Positions 55,372 to 64,000 of a stretch of DNA of 64,000 nucleotides are shown in pieces. Every line of letters starts with the position of its first letter. Position 1 is the first letter of the stretch. Both the position numbers and the translations under genes were made by a program. Origin of the DNA: Flaccisagitta enflata (Eukaryota > Chaetognatha > Sagittoidea > Aphragmophora); the NCBI GenBank assembly GCA_965153355.1, contig OZ231128.1:1302001-1366000 (forward strand), read 5' to 3'. The notes under the pieces were generated by a model that worked only from the letters and a program-made list of their open reading frames with translations, searched no databases and had not been told where the DNA came from.

Positions 55372-55577
55372 TTATGAGTTCTCTCGAAGTGGTTTTGTCA
55401 TTGAGACATCTTTTGAAGATCTGATGGAACTGGTTTTTGGCTTCATGGAAGCATCTACGCGCTTCCCGGAAGTTGGCGGGACCGAGTTGCGTCAGAATGG
55501 CGCCCATGGAACAGTTGGCGGCTCCCAACACTGGATGAATCTGGTCGTCATCAACCAGCAATATCACATTCTTCGCC
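55372..55577 (-). CDS. Tandem paralogue of the patatin-TPR gene: penultimate exon
   Basis: Encodes AKNVILLVDDDQIHPVLGAA, NCSMGAILTQLGPANFREAR and KNQFHQIF, clearly homologous to exon 14 of the main gene. Acceptor CTTCAG|G and donor A|GTATGA keep the same 1/1 phases. It has a seven-codon longer tail. No further exon of this copy was found between 55578 and 64000, so the rest lies upstream or is lost. Confidence 0.8.
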
Positions 55578-55677
55578 CTGAAGGGGTTTATAGATATATG
55601 AGGCCATGATAGAGAAAAATCTAAAAAAAGAATCGACTATCCAGTTTAGTATCGGAATTCTAGATTTTCGTCATACA

Positions 55678-56007
55678 AAAAAAGAAGAAGGAGAAGAAGA
55701 AAAAGAAAAGGAAGAAGACGAAGAAAAAAAAAAAAAAAAGAATTTAAGGAAAAGGAAAAGGAAAAGGAATACGAACAGGAAAACGAAAAATAAAAAGAAA
55801 AGCAAGAAGAAGAAGAAGAAGAAAAAGAAAAAGAAAAAGAAAAAGAAAAAGAAAAAGAAAAAGAAAGAAAAAGAAAAAAAGAAAACGAAAACGAAACGAA
55901 AACGAGAAAAAGAAGAAGAGAAGAAGAAAAAGAAGAAGAAGAAGGAGAAGAAGAAGAAGAAGAAGAAGAAGAAGAAGAAGAAGAAGAAGAAGAAGAAGAA
56001 GAAATTG
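55678..56007. repeat. Purine tract (GAA/GAAAAA)n
   Basis: ~330 bp of A/G only, with GAAAAA, GAAAAC and GAA sub-blocks. It gives a spurious poly-Lys frame. Confidence 0.95.
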
Positions 56008-56189
56008 ATAGAGTTACATTCTCATTAGAAATCGGTATCTCCGTTATAATCCATTTTGGAACCCCAGCCAGGAGTGTTTTTCTTTCTATATATATAGACT
56101 GAAGCCCCCAGGGCCGAGAATGGGATCACCGGCGCAATTTGCCACTCGCGCATTCCTCATTTTGGTGATCAAAAACCATGGTATCAATA

Positions 56190-56320
56190 TTGCAAGGGAT
56201 CAATGGCACCCTCAACTTTGGAAGCTTACTGCTTCTAAACGAATAAAGATAGAAAATCGCGCTTGGCGCCGATTTAAAGAGCACAAAAAATCCTCTCTTT
56301 ACCTCATGAATTTCATCTAA
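56190..56320 (+). repeat. ~192-bp satellite, left part interrupted by the LINE
   Basis: Shares AACTTTGGAAGCTTACTGCT and CGCTTGGCGCC with the array at 61279. It ends exactly at the LINE target site. Confidence 0.8.
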
Positions 56321-56480
56321 CGACCATTCGACCTCGTGAGAGAAAGACCTCTTCTCCCAACGGATTATTTTTTCTTCGATATTTCTCGGCGTACCTTTTC
56401 AACTAAAAATCACCGTTCTTGGTCACCTAAGGCAAATCTTATCTCGCGGCCTCTTGGTCCATGCCTATGAATTCTACACG

Positions 56481-57076
56481 ATGGATAAAAAATCCGTGTA
56501 TGTTTCCAACGAAGACAAAATAATAATCTCTGATTTACTTTTCTACATGCAAAATAAATTGCAATCAATCTCCCACGATGAAATTGTGAACAATTGCGAC
56601 AAATTTTATCACGACGAGAATTATGTCTGGCGCCAAAAAGAAATTTACTTTTCGGCAATTAACAAAAAACCATTAAAAGGTCGAATAAGTGACAAAAAGA
56701 GTAAAGATCTCAATGACATATTAACTGAAATGAAAAACCGTGACGCGAGTGGTGAATGGCAACCTGTTTGCGTCGCTATTGAGTATAGCAATTTCCCTCA
56801 TTCTGAGGATGGCTCAATCTCCAATTCGCAAATTCATGGGACATTGCTTAATATGCGCAAAGATTTTGTAACGCATGAACACTTTGACTCTCTCAAATCG
56901 GAATTATTTGCGGCGCTCAAAGTGATGTCAAATCTTATTTCACGACCGGCGCTTCCATCATCCCCTTTTGCGTCGCCAAATCGAAGGGTGATGCCGACGC
57001 CTCAACGCCAACCTGCTCCAAAGAGAGACTCAACGCCACTTCATCTAGATCTTGGCAGTGGTGATGGTCGCGCGGA

Positions 57077-57142
<66 letters not shown>

Positions 57143-57517
57143 AAACATTAACAAGGTCCCGTTGGTGACAAATCCAATGATGTCCATAATTCTAGTCACA
57201 CAGACGTACTTGACGCTGTTGGCAGTCGTGTCAACAACAGCGGCGTCAATCAACAAGTAGATACGAGTAATAAAAGCAAAAACCCTACTGATATTGACAG
57301 TCAAAAACAAGGCGTTGCCTGTGGCGGCGCCTGCATCTCCGGTATCACCTGCAATTCCTGTGGAAGCGGCGGTGGTGTCGATGACATTTCCGGTGGTGGC
57401 GTTGTCTCTGGCGCCGCTGATGCTGAACGTGGCGACGAGCGCATCAATCTCAGCAACAACAACAACACTCCGTCACCCTCCTTGATTCCATTATGTGGCC
57501 AAGGGGGCTCTGTCGGC

Positions 57518-57587
<70 letters not shown>

Positions 57588-57621
57588 CTTCGTCACCCTC
57601 CTTGATTCCATTATGCCTCTG

Positions 57622-57660
<39 letters not shown>

Positions 57661-57666
57661 ACAACC

Positions 57667-57701
<35 letters not shown>

Positions 57702-58319
57702 AATCCTGAGGGCAGTTATGTTCGCAGCAAAAACAACACTCCGTCATCCTCCTTGATTCCATTATGTGGCCAAGGGGGCTCTGTCGGCAACAACAACAAT
57801 CGAGGTGGCGGGGACAGCCGCTTTAACAACAACAATCGCGGAAATAGACCTTCTCAGGGTGGTGGAAATCGTTTCAACAATAACCTGGCTGGTAGAGGCA
57901 GAATCGAGAGGAACAATAGTCCTCGCCCTCAGTCAAACAGAGGTGGTCATTCTACCCCTCGAGCAAATCGGAAGGCCCAAAACATAATTATTGGGAAAAA
58001 AGTGTCCGAAGGACTTCGATCATGGAGAGGAGCTGACTTAACCGTCAATCTTTATCTCGGCTATTTTGACATCAGTACAACTGCTGAGGACATTCGATAC
58101 AACATAGAAGATCAAAATGTTTCTGTTGTATCAGTGGACGAGCTCCAGACGCAGCACAACAAGTTTAAAAGCTTTAAATTATGTATACGCAAAAAAGATC
58201 TTCCGATCATGCAAAGTGATAATTTTGAATTACCAGAGGGCACAGTGGTAAGATATTTTTTTGCCGGAAAAAATCGTGATGGGGCTCCCATCTCCTCCAC
58301 CGCCAAAAATGGATCATAA
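56481..58319 (+). pseudogene. LINE ORF1 (gag-like RNA-binding protein), broken by repeat slippage
   Basis: The ATG at 56481 follows in frame from a longer open stretch. The N-terminal part (MDKKSVYVSNEDKIIISDLL ... NNCDKFYHDE) resembles ORF1 proteins of metazoan LINEs. The middle is Asn/Gly-rich with a Cys/Gly patch (about 57320-57365). The C-terminal part (58030-58300, LYLGYFDISTTAEDI ... LPEGTVVRYFF) looks like the RRM-like end domain of such proteins. The frame slips near the AAC tract at 57080-57145, a stop falls at 57617 inside a duplicated block, and the frame resumes at 57753. It would have bound the LINE RNA. Confidence 0.7.
57080..57800 (+). repeat. AAC microsatellites and triplicated block inside LINE ORF1
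   Basis: AAC runs lie at 57080-57145, 57520-57585 and 57640-57703. A block containing CCTCCTTGATTCCATTATG occurs at about 57477, 57597 and 57748, each next to an AAC run. Confidence 0.85.
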
Positions 58320-61166
58320 GACCAAGAGTGATAAATCTGAATCGATGAATATAACAATTAGCACCCATAATGTAAATGGATTTGCTAGAAGTAAAAATTT
58401 CTTAAATTCCCTATGCTCACAAACCCCTAATGCTATACGTGCCATACAGGAGCATTGGCTTCGGCCCTCTTACAAAAAACAATCAGGAGTAAATCAATTA
58501 CGCCATGTTCATCCAGATTTTGATGGCTACGGTACATCTGCAATGAAACAAAATTCAGATAAAAAAATCAACATTGGCCGTCCATATGGCGGCACAGGTT
58601 TTATCTATAACAAGAAGTTTTCTAAGTGTCTGAAACCAATCTTGACATATTCTCATGAACGAGTCACTGTGATGGAACTCAATACCGACGAGCATCGAAT
58701 TTTATTAATCAATGCCTACATTCTCGTGAGCTGGAAAACTACCTTCACCTCTATCGTGACACTATTGGTTACATAGACAACATTATGAGTCAAAACACCG
58801 ACTGCAGCTTTATGCTTCTGGCTGATCTCAATTGCAACATATTTGACAGTAGCCACAGTTATACAAAATTGATGCGAGCCTTAATGGGTAAGCACGGTCT
58901 TATATCAACATTTGACTTGAATTCCAATTTCGATTATGTATCTTCATTCACTCGATATGACACTAAGACTAATTCGCGGACTCTGATCGATGGTATCATT
59001 ATAAGTAACAATTTAAAGGAAATAGTTGATGATATCCGGATATCTGAGTATGGGGATAACGTTTCTGACCATCTACCAGTAGAGCTTAATCTTCGCGTAA
59101 CGCTATCTGTAGCTGACACAAGAAAAACTCGATTACCGCCATATATAAATTGGGGCAAGTTGTCTGAAGAGGAACTTGAGCAGTTTGAATTGAAGGTCAC
59201 ACAGAATCTAAATTCCATAAACATTCCCGCCTTTGCGATACTACATGGAAATCATGTCTGTCTCAATGATTGCCATAAAATTGACATAGAGAACTACTAT
59301 GACAATATTGTCTCAGCTATCACTGAAGCTGAATCCCATCTTCCAAAAACTGAACCAAATATTCATCGCTCATTCTGGTCTGATGAGTTGACTGAACTCA
59401 AAAGAGCATCCATTGAATGTGCAGAAAACTGGTATTTGTGTGGTAAGCCCATGTCTGGTCCAATATTTCAGTGCAAAAAGAATTGCCACTACAGGTATAA
59501 AATTGCTCTTCGTAAACACAAGTTGAAGGCCCAGAAAGAGCAAACTCAGGCCATGTATAATGAACTCCTCAATCGTGACAATAATGCGTTTTGGAAGTCG
59601 TGGAATTCAATAAATAAAGTTGGCCATTCTCTGCCATCTCGTATTCAAGGAGAGACTGATGAACAAAATATAGCTAATGTTTTTGCGAAATATTTCGAAT
59701 CTGTTTACAGCGGACATGACACTCCTGAACATGCCAATCTTAAAAATGAATTTAACAATGAGTTTACTCGATATTTCACCGATCACATTGGCGATGATAT
59801 CTCGAATACATACTTGTCTTGGTCCGATATGATTGAATTGGCCTCCAAAATCAAAGTTGGCAAAGCCACAGCAGGTGTTGTGAAACCTCAGCATTTCATC
59901 CATGGGGGCCCCAGGATATTACAGCATTTTCAAATCCTTTTCAATGGTATGTTGCAGCATGGTTTTGTGCCCACATCATTTCTAAAAGGGACTATCACCC
60001 CGGTAGTAAAAGATAATAGTGGGGATTTATCAGATACATCCAACTATCGCGGCATCACGCTTGGAAGTTTGCCATCGAAACTTTTTGAAATTGCCATACA
60101 AATCAAAACTTCACATCTCTTATTGACCGACGAGCTACAGTTCGGTTTCAAACGCAGGACTGGAACCAGTCATGCACTTTTTTGCCTCAAATCTACGATC
60201 GACCACTTTGTCAATCACGGTTCGCGAGTTTACGTGGCTTTTCTCGACTGTAGCAAAGCCTTCGATAGAATATCGCATGATGGTCTATTTACAACATTGA
60301 TGAGAAGATGCATTCCACTCTGTATACTTCTCTGCCTCATCTTCTGGTACAGCAACATGTTTTCCATCGTCAAATGGGGTGCTAAAACAAGCGAATCATT
60401 TCCTGTTCCACTAGGTATAAAGCAAGGGGGGATCAATTCTCCGGATTTCTTCTCATGCTACTTTGATGGTTTAACCAAATTACTTCGATCAAAGATGATT
60501 GGATGCCATATTGGAAATATGTTTCTTGCTTCAATATTCTACGCTGACGATATTGTGCTTCTAGCGCCAACAAGACACGGTTTACAGCGAATGATCATTG
60601 ACTGTGAGACATACTGTAAGACATACGGGTTATCCTTCAATGCGAAAAAATCCAAGGTGATGATTTTCTCAAAGAAGCCTGTAGATCAAACTGGAATACA
60701 ACCGCTAACTATCAACGGGGGTATGATCGAGTTTGTGAACCAAATTAAGTATCTCGGTACTCACATTATGGCTAATCCGTCGCTCTCATTCTCTCATGAG
60801 GAAGATTTGCGGTCTTTTTATAGAGCTGCAAACTCAGTTTTGAATCAACTGCGCACGCCAGATGAACTTATTTCAATGCGTTTGCTATACACGCATTGTG
60901 TTCCATATTTCTCATATGCTGCAGCTGTGAAAGAGTACTCTTCCAGGCAAATGATAGACTGCACGACTGCCATCAACGACGCCATCAGAAAAATCTTCAC
61001 CTTCCATAGATGGGAAAGTGTTCGTGCACTAAGGGAAGGATTTGGATACAAGTCCCTATGTGATATTTTTGCAAGAACCAGTAAAAAGTTCTTGAACTCT
61101 CTCACATCTCACCACAACTGTACTGTCTCTCGCCTCTGTACAATAATGAGAGACCTGATTTCCTAA
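58312..61166 (+). pseudogene. LINE ORF2: APE-type endonuclease and reverse transcriptase, one frameshift
   Basis: The endonuclease starts near 58345 (ITISTHNVNGFARS; then AIQEHWLRP and GGTGFIY). The frame breaks at about 58712-58722 after INAY, where one base appears to be missing, and continues in the next frame (LADLNCNIF, SDHLPVEL). From residue 1 at 58785 the RT shows NYRGITLG (420-427), LDCSKAFD (487-494), GIKQGGINSP (544-553) and YADD (586-589). It ends with a stop at 61164-61166. The jockey/CR1 superfamily is likely; the clade is not resolved. Confidence 0.85.
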
Positions 61167-61278
61167 TGTATTTTTGAACTATTTATTCATTTTGACTTTC
61201 GTTTTTTATTTGATGTGTGAATGTTTTGATGCTTTTGTATGCCTCTGTCGCTTTAAAAGTTGACGAATTAAACAAACC

Positions 61279-61870
61279 TCATCTAAATTGGTTGAAAAAC
61301 AATGATGTGACAAGCTTGCAAACTTGGATGAACTTTGAGTGAATTATTGTAATTACATCAATTTCACCCCTAACTTTGGAAACTTACTGCTTCTAAACGA
61401 ATAGAGATAGAAAACCGCGCTTGGCGCCATTTTAAAGAACACAAAAAATCCTTTCTTTTCTTCATGAATTTCATCTAAATTGGTTGAAAAACAACGAAGT
61501 AACAAGCTTGCAAACTTGGATGAAGTTTGAGTGAACTCTTATAATCACATCAATTTTACTCATAACTTTGGAAGCTTACTGCTTCTCAACAAATAAAGAT
61601 AGATGATCGTGCTTGGCGCCATTTTGAAAAGCACAAAAAATCCTTTCTTTTCATCATGAATTCCATCAAAATTGGTTGAAATACAACAAAGTAACAAGTT
61701 TGCAAATATTGGCGAAGTTTGAGTAAAAGAATGTTATTTCTAAACCAGAAAAGATAAAAGATCGCACTTGGCGGCATTTTAAAGAGCACATAAAATCTTT
61801 CTTTATCTCATGAATTTCATCTAAATTTGTTGAATAACAATCAAGCTTTCAAAACTGGGTGAAGTTTGAT
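61279..61870 (+). repeat. ~192-bp satellite array, ~3 units
   Basis: Unit starts (TCATCTAAATTGGTTGA and variants) lie at 61279, 61471, 61663 and 61818. Each unit carries GCTTGGCGCCATTTTAAAG or a near match. Confidence 0.85.
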
Positions 61871-61998
61871 AAAATATTTTGTTTCTTGTCAGCAGGTGCA
61901 TATTCTAGGTCACAAGCATGATATATTCTTTCAGCCTCGTGAAATCCCTGAACATTGAGAAACGCCTCTAAGTCATCTTAGTGCATCTCCGCTTCTGC

Positions 61999-63330
61999 TT
62001 TTGGGCAGCGGCCTCAAAGGGGCTGATGACCTATGCTTTCACACAGGGTAAATTTCTCCTTCTCCGTCGTCTTCTCTGTCCTCCCCCCGTCGAGGCCCCA
62101 ATTCTAGTCTCGAGGCCCATTCCTAGTCTAAAGGCCCAAATCCTAGCCTTGAGGCTCAAATCCCAGCCCCAAAGCTCAGATCCCAGCCTGGAGGCTCAAA
62201 TCCCAGCCTGAAGGCTCAAATCACAGCCTGGAGGCTCAAATCTCAGCCTGGAGGCTCAAATCTCAGCCTGGAGGCTCAAATCTCAGCCTGGAGGCTCAAA
62301 TCTCAGCCTGGAGGCTCAAATCTCAGCCTTGAGGCTCAAATCCCAGTCTTGAGGCTCAAATCCCAGCCTGGAGGCTCAAATCCCAGCCTGCAGGCTCAAA
62401 CCCCAGCCTCAAAGCTCAAATCCCAGTCTTGAGGCTGAAATCCTAGTCTCCAGGCTCAAATCCCAGCCTCGAGGCTCAAATCCCAGCCTTGAGGCCCAAC
62501 TCCTGGTCTTGAGGCTCAAATCTTAGCCCCAAGGCTCAAATCCCAGCCTTGAGGCTCAAATACCAGCTTGAGGCTCAAATACCAGCTTGAGGCTCAAATC
62601 CCAGCCCTAAGGCTCAAATCCCAGCCGCAAGGCTCATATCCCAGCCTCCAGGCCCTAATTCCAGCCTTGAAGCTCAAACAGGTCGCCCAAGGGCAATATC
62701 TGGTCAGCGATACCTGTTGCCCTGCTTTGCGTGATTGTGAAATGGAGTGAGAGGAAGCAGGGCAGCGGCCCCGAAGGGAACGAAGTCCTGTAGAACACAG
62801 GGGGACTTTTGTTTGTCATTCCGTCCGTCCGTCCATCCATCCGTTCCCCCCAGGCCCTCTCAGGCCCAAAATCTGCCCTCTCAGGCCTGAAATTTACCCT
62901 CTCAGGCCTGAAATCAGCCCTCTCAGGCCTTGAATCTGTGAGAGCAGATTTCAGGCCTGAGAGGACAGATTTTAGGCCTGAGAGGGCAGATTTCAGGCTT
63001 GAGAGGGCAGATTCATGGCCTGAGAGGGCAGATTTCAGGCCTGAGAGGGTAAATTTCAGGCCTAAGAGGGCTTCGAGGCTGGGCTTTGAGCTTCGAGGCT
63101 AGGATTTGAGTCTTGAGATTGGAATTTGATCCTTGGGGCTGGGATTTTAGCCTTGAGGCTGGAATTTGAGCCTCAAGATTGAGATTTGAGCCTCAAGACT
63201 GGGTATTGAGCTTCGAGGCTAGGCTTTGGGCCTTGAGGGGGGGATGGAGGAGAAGGAGAAGGAGAAGGAGAAATTTCCCCTATGTGTAAAAGCATACGTC
63301 ATCGGCCCCTTTGGGGCCGCTGGCCAAAAA
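61999..63330. mobile_element. Composite of family B and C elements, right half chimaeric
   Basis: Left end GATGACCTATGCTTTCACAC with a 20-bp core to 62680. Then a family C arm (GGTCAGCGATACCTGTTGCC) and end (AAGTCCTGTAGAACACAGG) at 62680-62810. A 21-bp core follows to ~63070, then 20-bp units and a family B end (GCATACGTCATCGGCCCC). Confidence 0.82.
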
Positions 63331-63469
63331 CAGAAAAGATGCTTAAAAGATTGATAATTCATATGCCAAAGACCTGGTCTACAACAAATTCGGCGGCTCC
63401 TGCCCACCCGCAACACTGACCCAGCCCACCCGCATACAACTTATTTGTTGTGTTTCTTTTTAAGGGCGC

Positions 63470-64000
63470 CAAAAAACAATAAGCTTCCAATGATAGGGGG
63501 AGATTAAATCATTAAGATTGAATCAAACTTCATCCAACTTAGAAAGCTTGTTACTTTACAACCGATCTAGATGAAATTCATGATGGAACGAAAGATATTT
63601 TGCGTTCTTTAAAATGGCGCCAAGTGCAATCGTCTATCTTTTTTTGTTAAGAAATGACATACTTACAAAGTTAGGGGTAAAATTGAAGTAATCACTTAAG
63701 TTTATTCAAACTTCATCCAACTTTGCAAGCTTGTTACTCAGTTGTTTTTCAACCAATTTAGACAAAATTCATCATGAAATGAAAGATTTTTTTGTGTTCT
63801 TTAAAACGGCGCCAAGCGCAATTTTCTATCTTTTTTCGTTTCGAAATGACATTCTTACAAAGTTAGGGTTGAAATTGAGGTAATTATTTAAGTTTATTAA
63901 AACTTCATCCAACTTTGCAAGCTTGTTACTCAGTTGTTTTTCAACCGATTTAGACGAAATTCATGATGAAATGAAAGATTTTTTTGTGTTCTTTAAAATG
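63470..64000 (-). repeat. Same satellite, inverted, running off the window end
   Basis: CTTCATCCAACTTTGCAAGC-type units start at 63528, 63711 and 63903 (183-192 bp apart), in the opposite orientation to the 61.3-kb array. GGCGCCAAGYGCAAT recurs in each. Confidence 0.85.

Larger units (their letters stand above)
56321..61278 (+). mobile_element. Near full-length two-ORF LINE inserted in a satellite
   Basis: Flanked by TCATCTAA at 56313-56320 and 61279-61286. The ~192-bp satellite stops at the left copy and resumes in register at the right copy, which proves the boundaries. Contents are a 5' UTR, ORF1 (56481-58319, broken), ORF2 (58312-61166, one frameshift) and a 3' UTR ending GACGAATTAAACAAACC. 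Confidence 0.88.

Overview
This is repeat-dense nuclear DNA from a eukaryote. The evidence is GT-AG introns, LINE retrotransposons, hAT-type elements with 8-bp target-site duplications, and very long microsatellites. No bacterial, organellar or CRISPR features were seen. The LINE types suggest an aquatic invertebrate or a related lineage, but the sequence alone does not fix the species.

Two protein-coding loci stand out, both on the minus strand. The main one runs from 45620 down to 27509. I assembled it by hand as 15 exons encoding about 961 aa: an N-terminal patatin-like phospholipase domain (GGGSRG oxyanion motif, GTSTGG nucleophile, DGG catalytic Asp, on exons 1, 3 and 6) followed by TPR-like helical repeats. 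A second copy is seen only as its last two exons (55372-55577 and 54593-54804), with the same phases, homologous sequence and a near-identical C-terminus. This suggests a head-to-tail tandem pair whose upstream exons lie beyond 64000. A lone terminal exon of an unrecognised gene sits at 15853-16017.

Two LINEs are present. One is a 5'-truncated CR1/L2-like copy (3477-5732, minus) with an open RT frame and a 14-bp target-site duplication. The other is a near full-length element (56321-61278, plus) with a gag-like ORF1 and an APE/RT ORF2. It is inserted in a ~192-bp satellite, with an 8-bp duplication and several frameshifts.

The rest is mostly non-autonomous mobile DNA, often nested. Family A: elements with a GTCC/GTCG core and a perfect 18-bp terminal palindrome (HINE/DINE-like). 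Families B and C: elements with long inverted ends around arrays of 20-bp or 21-bp repeats; array period and end type go together. Family D: hAT elements starting CAGGGGTGTATA. Family E: elements with GTTTCTAGT ends. Family F: 136-142 bp hAT MITEs. There are also several large foldback palindromes and a 1-kb hAT element.

The most interesting features concern how these repeats touch the patatin-TPR gene. Intron 10 looks like an introner. The acceptors of exons 9 and 12 lie inside the terminal repeats of family E copies. Two exon-intron junctions have been amplified into minisatellites. Many long reading frames in the window are translated microsatellites and are not genes.
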